A DNA stretch of 64,000 nt from JBCBRD01 sp039819785. Lineage in GTDB: Bacteria > Pseudomonadota > Alphaproteobacteria > Rhizobiales > Hyphomicrobiaceae. The position numbers and the translations under genes are program-made. Below are positions 53,518-61,887 of this stretch, piece after piece (position 1 is the stretch's first letter; each line of letters begins with the position of its first letter). The stretch is from contig JBCBRH010000020.1 of assembly GCA_039819785.1 (NCBI GenBank), forward strand, positions 7,182 through 71,181, read 5' to 3'. The notes beneath the pieces are model-generated. The model worked only from the letters and a program-made list of their open reading frames with translations. It ran no database searches and was not told the DNA's origin.

Positions 53518-54104
53518 TTTTTTGCCTTTGCCAATTCGTCGCGACGTTTGTGAAGATACTGAACGATCATATGGCCAATGATCAGTTGTGCGTCTTCGGC
53601 GATCTGCATGTCGTCTGTCTCAAAATGGATGGCCACCGTTGACAGTGCCTTAGCTTTGCCGCCGTCAAAGCCAAGGACGGAATAGGACGACATGCCAATT
53701 TGCTTGGCCTCCTCCAGGGCGCAAATGATGTTGGGGGAATTTCCGCTGCCCGAGAAGCAGATTAGTATGTCGCCAGGATCAGCTTGGACAGATAGTTGAA
53801 GCGCAAATATCTGATCGTATCCCTCGTCATTGGCAAGGCACGTCCCCACAGCCGCGTTGGCGGGCAATGCGTGCACTCTCAGCCCTTGGCCGGGTCGCTT
53901 GGACCATGCGTACAGAAAGTCGTTGGCCAAATGGATTGCATTGCCGGCGCTGCCACCGTTGCCGCACAGAAACACTTGGCGGTTGGTCTTGGCGCAGTCA
54001 GCCATGTCGTCAGCGAGTTTGGCAACATCGCTCCAGTCAAAAGACTTCAACACGGATGAAAGCCTCGTGGCATAGTCGTCGAAATGTGCAACGTCGGTCG
54101 GCAT
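53514..54104 (-). CDS. SIS-domain protein, GmhA-like sedoheptulose-7-phosphate isomerase
   Basis: 196 residues. FLCGNGGSAGNAIHLANDFL near residues 45-64 is the phosphosugar loop of GmhA; CLANDEGYDQIFALQL and DILICFSGSGNSPNIICALE follow in the family order; QIAEDAQLIIGHMIVQYL is the C-terminal helix, with EDAQ where GmhA has QE-x-H, so part of the active site differs. Expected to make a heptose-7-phosphate from sedoheptulose-7-phosphate. Coupled to the SDR gene downstream; the neighbouring transketolase could supply its substrate. Confidence 0.87.
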   Translation of the reverse strand: MPTDVAHFDDYATRLSSVLKSFDWSDVAKLADDMADCAKTNRQVFLCGNGGSAGNAIHLANDFLYAWSKRPGQGLRVHALPANAAVGTCLANDEGYDQIFALQLSVQADPGDILICFSGSGNSPNIICALEEAKQIGMSSYSVLGFDGGKAKALSTVAIHFETDDMQIAEDAQLIIGHMIVQYLHKRRDELAKAKN

Positions 54105-54138
54105 CGTGCAGGCTCCTGCAAAGTCTGAAATGAAAGTG

Positions 54139-55074
54139 TTAGAGGATGTCCGACTGCATCCAATTCATCCGGTGGAAACTGGGTTCGTCCTTCCAGGCTC
54201 CCTGACGATAAAGACCGATCAATTCCTTGACCGCGTCTTCGACGCTTTTCTTAGGTTTGAAACCTGCCTCAAGAATCTTGTCAGAATTCACCCGGTAAGA
54301 CCGCGGATCATTCGAGGGTGTGACCTCAATCTCAGCATCGACATGCTTGGTGATTATTTTTGCAATATCGAGGATGGAGATATTCTCAAAACCGGCGTTG
54401 AAGATCCCTGACACCTGCGGGTTGTCGAGCAGGAAGATGTAAAGATCGGTGATGTCATCGATATGGATGTTCGGGCGTGTTTGATCGCCGCCGAACACGG
54501 TGATCTTATTGTTTTTCAACGCGAACATTGTCAGCATATTCACAGAGACATCATTCCGCATCGTTGGCGAGAACCCGCAAACCGTTGCAGGGCGGACGAT
54601 CTGAACGGTCATGTCATCCTGGTAGGACAATAGAATCCGCTCGGCACACATCTTGGTCTTGTTGTACTCGCTGATCGGAACAAGTGTCAGATCTTCGGTG
54701 ACTTGTTCTTCTTCTTTGACGCCATAAACACTGCCGGATGATGCATAGATGAAGCGTTTGATACCAGCCCGTTTGGCTCTGTCAGCCAGCTGCATTGTTG
54801 CGAGGCAACTGACCTCCCAAGTGAGCTTGGGATTCAGGTCACCGGCTGGATCATTTGCGATCGATGAAAGATGTATGATGGCGTCTATGCCATCCAGCGG
54901 AATTTCATCTGGGTTGCGGACATCACCTTTAACAACCGTCAGTGCATCGGTGTCGCGAAGCTGATTGCCAAACCACTGGATGTCGAAGGCAACCACTTCG
55001 TGCCCCGCTACGATCAATTTGGGTACGAGGACAGTACCTTTGTATCCGCACGCGCCGGTCACAAGAATTTTCAT
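54139..55074 (-). CDS. NAD-dependent epimerase/dehydratase (extended SDR)
   Basis: 311 residues. Nucleotide motif ILVTGACGYKGTVLVPKLI, Ser strand RFIYASSGSVYGVKEEEQV, catalytic YxxxK as EYNKTKMCAERIL, and RPATVCGFSPTMRNDVSVNM, a block seen in a group of LPS-cluster epimerases. Substrate probably an NDP-hexose or NDP-heptose. First gene of a co-directional minus-strand series of ten genes down to 45778. Confidence 0.88.
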   Translation of the reverse strand: MKILVTGACGYKGTVLVPKLIVAGHEVVAFDIQWFGNQLRDTDALTVVKGDVRNPDEIPLDGIDAIIHLSSIANDPAGDLNPKLTWEVSCLATMQLADRAKRAGIKRFIYASSGSVYGVKEEEQVTEDLTLVPISEYNKTKMCAERILLSYQDDMTVQIVRPATVCGFSPTMRNDVSVNMLTMFALKNNKITVFGGDQTRPNIHIDDITDLYIFLLDNPQVSGIFNAGFENISILDIAKIITKHVDAEIEVTPSNDPRSYRVNSDKILEAGFKPKKSVEDAVKELIGLYRQGAWKDEPSFHRMNWMQSDIL

Positions 55075-55708
55075 AATGTCAGCCTAGGTTTGAAATCTTT
55101 GATGTGCTGATCGCTCTAAGTACCCGCCATCATGAAAGCAAGCGCATCGTGATTGTTTTTTGGTTCTAAAGCGACCTGCAGTTCGGGAACCTGGGGATAA
55201 TTGTTGGCTGGCAAGCGGGGTTTGAAATCAATTTAACAAGCCGAAAACCGAGATTGACGAGAGATTGTTTTTTGCGTGTGCCCCGAGAATTTCACAACAT
55301 TTCGGTGCGACCAGATCATCTGCCTGTGAGTGTCCGCTCCGCCTTGAAAAGGCTTTCCAGACCGGCTTGCGATTGTGACTTAATTGGAACACGCCGTTGT
55401 TCTGTCGCAGCTTGCCGCTCCTGCACACCGACGATCAGCGCAACTGCCGGTACGCGACTGGCCGGTATAAGTGCTCCTAGTCGGTTCCCGCGCCGGGTGA
55501 GTGGGTGCGGGCTGCGACTACGCCCGTGCGCTCGCGTGAAAACCCTTGATGACCAGACGGGCGGTCTTGACTCTCGTCTTCGTCTCAATCCATCATTCTG
55601 CACGCGACATACCGGGACGATTGAGCCAAGTAAGCGTCGGTGAAGTGATCGAGTTGAACTGGGCGTACTGCGTTTGAGCAGCTTCAGGTGAAACTTTGAG
55701 GATGGGAC
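55075..55708. other. 634-base intergenic region between divergent operons
   Basis: Between the epimerase gene (-) and the cytidylyltransferase-kinase gene (+). Frames exist on both strands but are Arg/Pro/Ser-rich and do not look coding. Presumed to hold the two divergent promoters; no motif is clear. Confidence 0.4.
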
Positions 55709-57286
55709 TTGGCCGATAATATGAGCATTGGCGTTCAACTGCGGCTTGATGCCGATCCGCACACAAAATTCGGGTTCATTTCAGGTAACTTCAACGTCCT
55801 TCACCCCGGGCACGTGCGGTTGCTTCAGTTCGCGTCCGAGCTTTGTGATAAACTTGTGGTGGGTTTGCTGCCAGACGGGGCGACAGCCGTTACCGTATCT
55901 TATGACGTCCGCGCTGAAAGTTTGCGTGCTCTCGCAGTTGTTGATCATGTGGTGGCGCTCGACCGTGACCCGCTCAGTTTCATCTCAGCTCTGCAGCCGG
56001 AAGTGGTTGTCAAGGGTTACGAGTTTGCGGATGCAGACAACCCGGAACAGTCGATTGTAGAAGGCTACGGCGGTCGACTGGTATTTGGCTCGGGCGAAAC
56101 TCAATTTTCATCGATAGAATTGATCGAACGCGAATTTCAAGCCGGGTTCCAACTCAATGTCAGAGCACCGGTCGAATTCTTGCGTCGGCATGACATTACT
56201 CTCCCAAGTTTAAAATCGGACGTCGCCAAGCTTGAGAACGTCCGTGTGCTCATCATCGGTGATTTGATTATTGATGATTACCTTACGTGTTCGCCGCTTG
56301 GTATGTCTCAGGAAGATCCGACCATTGTTGTCATGCCGATCGCGACCAATCGGTATGTCGGTGGTGCCGGGGTTGTGTCTGCGCATGCCCGCGCGCTTGG
56401 GGCTGATGTTCGGCTATTGTCGGTTGTCGGAGATGATCAGACTGCAGAATTTGCTGGTGACTGGCTGAAGTCTGAAGGTGTGGAAGCAACGCTGCTGACT
56501 GACAACACGCGGCCGACAACAGTTAAAGAGCGGTATCGGGCCAACGGAAAAACGCTTCTGCGTGTCAATCGGCTTCGCCAGCATCCGATCAGCCTGTCGA
56601 TCGTCAAATCTGTCGTTCGCAAAGTCGAATGTATGCTCAATGATATCGACCTTATACTGTTCTCCGATTTCAACTATGGGTGTCTGCCACAAGGACTTGT
56701 GAGCGCCATTGTGGCGCGTGCGAAGGAAAACGGTGTAATGATGGCTGCAGACAGCCAGGCATCCTCACAAATGGCGGATATTTCGCGCTTCAGACATATG
56801 GAGTTGATCACGCCGACGGAACGGGAGGCCAGGCTCGCAATGCGCGATGACCAGATTGGCTTGGCTGCCTTGGCCCAAAGGCTTCTGGATACCAGTGCGA
56901 CGAACAACACGATTATCACGCTCGCCGCTGAAGGGCTTCTGGTGTGTGCGAAGAATGCTGTCACCGGCGAACAGACCGTCGATCGGTTGCCTGCTTTCAA
57001 TTCAACACCGTTAGACGTTGCCGGAGCCGGAGATAGTCTCTTCACCACGGTGTCGCTGGCTCGCTGTGCAGGCGTTGATATCTGGCGAAGTGTTTATCTC
57101 GGCTCAGTGGCTGCTGCGTGCCAGGTCTCTCGAGTGGGCAATGCTCCGCTTTCGCATACCGACCTGCTGGCAGGAATTGAAACACTCAGCAGTCAGTCGC
57201 CGGAAATTAAAACGACTTCAGGAGCAGAGGATGCGCGCATTAGTGCTGGCGGGTGGGCTGGGCACCAGGCTGCGCCCCTTAACTGA
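55709..57286 (+). CDS. Cytidylyltransferase-PfkB kinase fusion, HldE-like with reversed domain order
   Basis: 525 residues from TTG 55709, preferred because GAGGA lies 7 bases upstream; an ATG at 55721 is possible. Residues about 20-150: RfaE2-type nucleotidyltransferase with the HxGH motif in GNFNVLHPGHVRLLQFA, PEVVVKGYEF and GSGETQFSSIELI. Residues about 180-500: ribokinase-type kinase with VLIIGDLIIDDYLTC, VGGAGVVSAHARALGADVRL, DLILFSDFNYG and the catalytic DVAGAGDSLFTT. HldE has kinase first. The enzyme could phosphorylate C1 of a heptose 7-phosphate and, after dephosphorylation, make CDP- or ADP-heptose. Overlaps the next gene by 56 bases. Confidence 0.9.
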   Translation: MADNMSIGVQLRLDADPHTKFGFISGNFNVLHPGHVRLLQFASELCDKLVVGLLPDGATAVTVSYDVRAESLRALAVVDHVVALDRDPLSFISALQPEVVVKGYEFADADNPEQSIVEGYGGRLVFGSGETQFSSIELIEREFQAGFQLNVRAPVEFLRRHDITLPSLKSDVAKLENVRVLIIGDLIIDDYLTCSPLGMSQEDPTIVVMPIATNRYVGGAGVVSAHARALGADVRLLSVVGDDQTAEFAGDWLKSEGVEATLLTDNTRPTTVKERYRANGKTLLRVNRLRQHPISLSIVKSVVRKVECMLNDIDLILFSDFNYGCLPQGLVSAIVARAKENGVMMAADSQASSQMADISRFRHMELITPTEREARLAMRDDQIGLAALAQRLLDTSATNNTIITLAAEGLLVCAKNAVTGEQTVDRLPAFNSTPLDVAGAGDSLFTTVSLARCAGVDIWRSVYLGSVAAACQVSRVGNAPLSHTDLLAGIETLSSQSPEIKTTSGAEDARISAGGWAGHQAAPLN

Positions 57287-57944
57287 GCACACTCCCAAGT
57301 GTCTGATTCCTATTCATAACCGACCATTGTTAGCGTATTGGTTCGAGCTTTTGTTTGACGCAGGCATCGAACGGGCGCTGGTCAATACGCATTGGCTGGC
57401 CCCGCAGGTTGATGCCTTTGTCGACACGTCGCCCCACCAGCAACGCATCGATCTCGTTTATGAACCCGAACTGCTTGGTACCGGCGGCACCTTGCGAGCT
57501 AATCATCAGTACTTCGGTGATCAGCCGGTGCTGGTTGCTCACGCCGACAATCTGATCAACTTCACCTGCAGTGCCTTTCTTGAAGCCCATACCAACAGGC
57601 ATGATGGCATTGCCATTACGATGCTCACGTTCGAAACAGACGACCCTCGTTCTTGCGGTATTGTGGAGTGTGACGCACAAGATCGTGTCATCGCATTTCA
57701 TGAAAAAGTCGAGCAACCACCTGGCAACCTCGCCAACGGCGCCGTCTATATCCTCGAACCGGAGGTTCTTCGTTTTATTGCAGCTTTCGATCGTGACTTT
57801 GTGGATTTATCGACTGAAGTCATCCCGGAATTTCTCGGAAGAATCCAAATCTGGCGAACGGACGGCTATCACCGCGATATCGGTAACGTTGAAAGCTTGG
57901 CGCGCGCGGAGGCTGAGTTTCCCAAAAGCCCGCCGGTTTTGTAG
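57231..57944 (+). CDS. Sugar-1-phosphate nucleotidyltransferase
   Basis: 237 residues from ATG 57231 with GGAGCAGAGG upstream. NTP-transferase signature RALVLAGGLGTRLRPLTEHT (residues 2-21) with TPKCLIPIHNRPLLAYW, and the metal Asp in PVLVAHADNLINF; ELLGTGGTL is the base-binding loop. Resembles mannose- or heptose-1-phosphate guanylyltransferases (HddC-like), so a GDP- or other NDP-sugar is made for the glycan. The long overlap with the kinase gene implies coupled translation. Confidence 0.88.
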   Translation: MRALVLAGGLGTRLRPLTEHTPKCLIPIHNRPLLAYWFELLFDAGIERALVNTHWLAPQVDAFVDTSPHQQRIDLVYEPELLGTGGTLRANHQYFGDQPVLVAHADNLINFTCSAFLEAHTNRHDGIAITMLTFETDDPRSCGIVECDAQDRVIAFHEKVEQPPGNLANGAVYILEPEVLRFIAAFDRDFVDLSTEVIPEFLGRIQIWRTDGYHRDIGNVESLARAEAEFPKSPPVL

Positions 57945-57967
57945 TTCGAATGCTGCAGCAGGGTGCA

Positions 57968-59191
57968 CTACCAAGTGTGGGCCGTTTCTAGCATGCGCAT
58001 GAAATTTGGATAGCCGACGGTTTGGAAGTCGTGGTGTTTCACGATCGTTTGGCGGGCGGCTTTGGTGATGGGGTGGTGCGCCGCAGGGTCGGTCAGCACG
58101 TCAGCGATTTTTGCGGCCAGGGCGTCTGGGGCGAAGAAGTCAACAAGGTGGCCGGTTTTGCCGTCTTCGATGAATTGGCGGACGGGGGCGACGTCGGAGG
58201 CGACGATGACTTTTTCTAACGCCATCGCTTCCAACATGGACCACGACACCACGAATGGGGCCGTGAGATAGACGTGGCAGCGCGACAGCTTCAACAGGTC
58301 GATCAGCTTTGTGTAGGGGATCTGACCCAGGAAGTGAACGCGTGACCAGTCCACCTGGTCGCCCAGTTCGCGGGTTAACCTGGCGCGGAACGTGTCGCCT
58401 TTATCAAGGCGCGCGCCATAGGAGACGTCATCCCCGCCGATGATGGCAACCCGGGCGTTGGGGCGTTGTTTTTGCAATTCAGGCAGGGCGCGCATCATGA
58501 CGTGGAAGCCGCGCGGGGGTTCCAGATTGCGGGCGATGTAGGTGACCAGTTCATCGTCTCGGCTGAAGGTTATGTTATCCAGCGTGACGGTGATGGGCGA
58601 GGTGTGGTCCGGCTTGAGAAGGTCTGTACGGACCCCTTCGTGGAAAACATCTATCTTGTGGTGGAACAGCGCGGGGTAGGTTTGTTTTTGCCACTCGGTC
58701 GCGGTGTAGCCGGTGTCGACGGCTTCCAAGCTCAGGTAGTTTGGCGCGTTCCGGGCGCGCAGCCGGGCTGAAATATCCGGGGCTTCGCGGAACTCAGGAT
58801 CGAAGCCGATCATGCCGCATTTGGGGATGAAAAAGTATTCAAAATAGCCGATGAGCGGTGTGTCAGGCCAAACCTCTTTGATGAAGATGAGTTCGCCCCA
58901 GCCCGCGTGACCGACGATCACGTCTGGCTTGAACCCTTTCTTTTTGAGGTTCGCGGCGGCTTTTGCAGCACCCAGGCCGTTGGCAATGCAGCGTTGATAC
59001 CACGCGGTGAAGGGATGGCTGTCCGCTGGAAGCTCGGTGGGTTCGTAGCGGTGGACGCTGTGGCCGTGTGGGTCGGGGAAGGTTTTGCGCTGGGTCAGGA
59101 AATGAATGTCGTGGCTGCCATCGGCGGCCAGGCGCGGCACGATTTCGCGGTACTGACCGGGGTAGTTCTGATGGATGAGCAGGATGCGCAT
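57968..59191 (-). CDS. Family 4 glycosyltransferase
   Basis: 407 residues, GT-B fold. N-terminal MRILLIHQNYPGQYREIVPR is typical of a group of GT4 enzymes with a GT4-like N-domain; VIVGHAGWGELIFIKEVWPD follows. C-terminal domain: VTYIARNLEPPRGFHVMMRA, VHFLGQIPYTKLIDLLKLSR, and the E-x7-E nucleotide-sugar motif in VSWSMLEAMALEKVIVASD. Its codon use is visibly more GC-rich at third positions than the genes from 55709 to 57944. Converges with the nucleotidyltransferase gene. Confidence 0.92.
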   Translation of the reverse strand: MRILLIHQNYPGQYREIVPRLAADGSHDIHFLTQRKTFPDPHGHSVHRYEPTELPADSHPFTAWYQRCIANGLGAAKAAANLKKKGFKPDVIVGHAGWGELIFIKEVWPDTPLIGYFEYFFIPKCGMIGFDPEFREAPDISARLRARNAPNYLSLEAVDTGYTATEWQKQTYPALFHHKIDVFHEGVRTDLLKPDHTSPITVTLDNITFSRDDELVTYIARNLEPPRGFHVMMRALPELQKQRPNARVAIIGGDDVSYGARLDKGDTFRARLTRELGDQVDWSRVHFLGQIPYTKLIDLLKLSRCHVYLTAPFVVSWSMLEAMALEKVIVASDVAPVRQFIEDGKTGHLVDFFAPDALAAKIADVLTDPAAHHPITKAARQTIVKHHDFQTVGYPNFMRMLETAHTW

Positions 59192-59241
59192 AGCGCTAGG
59201 TGTTAGGGCGGGTTCGGTTGCAAGGCAACCCGTCGTGCAGG

Positions 59242-59361
59242 CTAATGCAGCCCGCGTGCGGCGAACACGAGTAGGGCGATCACGAGCGCAGCGTTTTGGA
59301 GCCAGTATACAATGGCGATGCGGGTCCGCTGCGCTGTCTTGCGGCTGAACAACTCAATCAT
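59242..59361 (-). CDS. Small 39-residue membrane ORF coupled to the flavocytochrome gene
   Basis: Starts 8 bases inside the 3' end of the upstream gene (ATGATTGA overlap) with an AGAGAGG ribosome site 7 bases before the ATG. The peptide begins MIELFSRKTAQRTRIAIVYW and continues with a hydrophobic LQNAALVIALLVFAARGLH end, i.e. one membrane helix after a basic N-terminus. Good start signals and the helix make it a plausible gene; no family is recognised. Confidence 0.55.
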   Translation of the reverse strand: MIELFSRKTAQRTRIAIVYWLQNAALVIALLVFAARGLH

Positions 59362-60679
59362 ATTGGAACCTCTCTGACAGGATCTGATTTGCAGGCACGC
59401 CGAGCGAGATGAGGGTGTCTTCTGCCGTTTCCATCATGGGGGCTGGTCCACACAACACGTAAACCCACTGCTTCATATCCGGCTTGTTAAAGACACGTGC
59501 GATGCAGTCCGCGTCCATGATGCCGGTCTCGCCTGTCCACTTTTCGGGCGGTTCGGACAGGACGTGGATCACGTCACGGTTTTCAGCTTGGGCGAAGTCT
59601 TCCAGTTCCGTATTGCAGGCGATCTGTTCAGCGCTTCGATTTCCGTAGAGCAGGATTTGTGGGCAGGTGTCCTCTTCCAGTTTGAGTTGTCGCATGATGC
59701 CGATGAGTGGTGCGATGCCAACGCCACCGGCAATGAGGCCAATACCGGGTTCGTTCCGATCGGTGATCACGAGATGCCCGTGGGGGCCGTCTACGAAGGC
59801 GCGTGTGCCGGGTTTGATTTGACCGGTCTTGGCGGTGTGATCGCCGAGTTCCTTGATGATGAATTCAAGGTTTGGGCCTGAGGCGGGCGCGGAGCTTATC
59901 GAAAACGGGTGTTCGTTGAGTGTGAAGGGCGTGTCGTTGGTGTTGAGCCATGCAAACTGCCCCGCTTCATAGTCCAAGCCCTTGTGGCCGTCAGGCGAGA
60001 GTGTGACTTGCCAGGTTTTCAAGCCTTGACGTTCGACCGACTGGACCGTCCAAGGTTCTCCGCGTTGTGAACTGGGCTTGATGGCATAGACCCAGATTAG
60101 GGTGAAGAGGGCGATGGCGAACAGGATAATCCAGACGGCGGCAAGGGCTGGGTCTTGGCTATACCGCCCGGCTTCAAGTGTGTGGTGGAGGAGGAGTGCG
60201 GCAATCAACAGTGCGCCCAGCCCATGGGCTAACCGCCATGTCTCATAGGTGTAATGGATGCGGTCGCGCCCGATCGATAGGAGGACGAACGCGCCGAGTA
60301 GAATCCAGGCTGCGATCCCGGTGGCCAGGTTTGTGAAGTCTGAGGTGATGGCGAATTGGCGCGTTGTGTCCCAGGGTTGCACGCGGTTGAACGGAGATTG
60401 GTAGAGGAATGGGTGGAGGACGGCGAGGACCAGAGCGGTGCGCGCAAGGAGCTGGTGGAAGCGCATGGTGATGTCCATGCCAATCTTTCGTGAGACGGTG
60501 CGGAAGCGCCCGGATAATACGAACTCGGTGAGGATGATTGCGAAGGCGAGCATGCCCGCGCCTGAGGCGAGTTCATCCCAGAAGGGGCGCGGGGGTTTTG
60601 CGCTCATCCAACTAAGGGCCAGTGGGAGCATGACGGTTGCGAGATATAACGCACACAACAGGATCGGGTTCATTGGCAC
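59354..60679 (-). CDS. Ferric-reductase-like transmembrane flavocytochrome / ferredoxin reductase
   Basis: 441 residues (438-439 from the ATG at 60673). N-terminal half: six hydrophobic helices with His pairs for heme in RFHQLLARTALVLAVLHPFL and WRLAHGLGALLIAALLLHHT. C-terminal half: FAD domain with AGQFAWLN and EHPFSISSAP, then the NAD(P) domain with GLIAGGVGIAPLIGIMRQL and YVLCGPAPMMETAEDTL. Transfers electrons from NAD(P)H through FAD and heme across the membrane; acceptor unknown. An FNR/FixK-type site lies about 70 bases upstream, suggesting oxygen-responsive expression. Confidence 0.9.
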   Translation of the reverse strand: MPMNPILLCALYLATVMLPLALSWMSAKPPRPFWDELASGAGMLAFAIILTEFVLSGRFRTVSRKIGMDITMRFHQLLARTALVLAVLHPFLYQSPFNRVQPWDTTRQFAITSDFTNLATGIAAWILLGAFVLLSIGRDRIHYTYETWRLAHGLGALLIAALLLHHTLEAGRYSQDPALAAVWIILFAIALFTLIWVYAIKPSSQRGEPWTVQSVERQGLKTWQVTLSPDGHKGLDYEAGQFAWLNTNDTPFTLNEHPFSISSAPASGPNLEFIIKELGDHTAKTGQIKPGTRAFVDGPHGHLVITDRNEPGIGLIAGGVGIAPLIGIMRQLKLEEDTCPQILLYGNRSAEQIACNTELEDFAQAENRDVIHVLSEPPEKWTGETGIMDADCIARVFNKPDMKQWVYVLCGPAPMMETAEDTLISLGVPANQILSERFQYD

Positions 60680-60747
60680 CGCCGCGATGACCGGGTTGGC
60701 TCAGAAGCTTTGCTACATTTGGTTAGCCCGGCGCGTGCAGCGGTGAC

Positions 60748-60761
60748 TTGATCTGACGCAA
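60748..60761. promoter_or_regulatory. FNR/FixK-type site upstream of the flavocytochrome gene
   Basis: TTGA-TCTGAC-GCAA matches the TTG(A/C)-N6-(T/G)CAA pattern of FixK and is close to the FNR box. It lies about 70-80 bases upstream of the minus-strand start at 60679, a distance compatible with activation at -41. Confidence 0.6.
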
Positions 60762-60783
60762 GTCAGTCGTTGTTGTCGCGGGA

Positions 60784-61701
60784 CTACGGAGGTGCGGTAG
60801 CAGTGGGCGCGTTTGCTGGTTTTGACGGCACTTTTTTAGGACGTTGATCTGGCGGTGTTACCAACCACTCCAAAATAGCCTGACTGCGTCGATGGTAATC
60901 GCGAAACTCATGAGGCCGTATTTCAGTAATCCACCATTCGAACCAACGCTGCTTGACCCCTTGGGTCTGGATTTGTCCAAATTTGCAGCTATATCCAACT
61001 GTCGACGGTCGTCGAGAACAAGTAATGTCGATCCAATCGCCTGATTTGGTGACGTCCGTTCGTCGAAAACCGTAGTAGTCCCCCTCTTTCGTTTTTGGTT
61101 TATACCAGCGCTTTCGAAAACCATTTTCGTCAATAGGCAAAAGTTCATTGATCAAAGCAGGTGGCAATCGTGCTGGGCCGACTCGAAAAACATCAAGCGG
61201 ACTGGGGGAAGGGTATGGACCTATGTCCACGCGACCGACACACCAGTCTTTCGGAATTTCCGGAGCTGGCACAAGCCGATTTCGCGGACCACTGAATTTC
61301 TTATAATCAGGGCCATTGGAGGATCGGTTTATGGCGTGGCAAATGGCGAAAGTAACGGAGCTCCACCTTCTGCCTTTGGCGTCTTTGGGACCATCCGGCG
61401 GGAGCTCTACGTCAGGCCTTCTTGTCAGCCAGGATCGTGGAATATAGAGTTTCGTGCCTTTGATTTCCGGAATCCAAATATCTCTTTTCTCGGCGCTCAT
61501 TGCGGGCTGGATCGAGAGATTTGTTATCAAAACAATGCCATTGCCAGCAGAAAATAAAACTCCGACAGCTAATAGCCAACTGCCCAGTTTCGCGTGCTTA
61601 CCAACGTGTCGCTCGCAAAGTTCGCAACCACTCTTCCGGAAGCTCGATTGCTTTGATGGCCAGGCAACTGCAGCAAATGGAGTTCTCTCCATGATACTCA
61701 C
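60784..61701 (-). CDS. Hypothetical membrane-anchored protein
   Basis: 305 residues from GTG 61701 (ATG 61692 is alternative). A membrane helix at about residues 39-61 (GSWLLAVGVLFSAGNGIVLI) follows a Cys-containing cytoplasmic stretch (KSGCELCERH); the remaining 240 residues are basic and aromatic, with a Pro/Lys/Ala-rich C-terminal tail (RPKKVPSKPANAPTATAPP). No family recognised. The start overlaps the stop of an upstream remnant (GTGA). AT-richer than its neighbours, which with the remnant suggests a later acquisition. Confidence 0.6.
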   Translation of the reverse strand: MSIMERTPFAAVAWPSKQSSFRKSGCELCERHVGKHAKLGSWLLAVGVLFSAGNGIVLITNLSIQPAMSAEKRDIWIPEIKGTKLYIPRSWLTRRPDVELPPDGPKDAKGRRWSSVTFAICHAINRSSNGPDYKKFSGPRNRLVPAPEIPKDWCVGRVDIGPYPSPSPLDVFRVGPARLPPALINELLPIDENGFRKRWYKPKTKEGDYYGFRRTDVTKSGDWIDITCSRRPSTVGYSCKFGQIQTQGVKQRWFEWWITEIRPHEFRDYHRRSQAILEWLVTPPDQRPKKVPSKPANAPTATAPP

Positions 61702-61880
61702 GCGTTCCCTTCTTGGAATGCCGTCGCGGTTTCTGCGCCACGCGCCAACAGGTCTGCTAGGCTTTCAACCTTGGCCTTGCCGCCAACACCCTGCGCGACG
61801 AGCTTGACGTCATTGTCTTTGAATGGCCCATCGATTAGCTGCTTCAGTGCCGGATCAAGTGTAGATTTTGGTGAGAGCGT
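61698..61880 (-). pseudogene. 3' remnant of an unknown gene
   Basis: An open frame of 60 codons with protein-like sequence (e.g. LKQLIDGPFKDNDVKLVAQG and KAKVESLADLLARGAETATA) but no ATG, GTG or TTG near its beginning; an in-frame TAA lies at 61881-61883, 5 bases before the galE stop region. It ends in a GTGA overlap with the 305-residue gene, so it looks like the C-terminal end of a gene once coupled to that gene and cut off by the galE side. Confidence 0.5.
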
Positions 61881-61887
61881 TTATAGC

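Noticed and set aside
55316..55762. 148-codon minus-strand frame in the intergenic region before the HldE-like gene
   Set aside because: Arg/Ser-rich, overlaps the start of a real gene, no family features.
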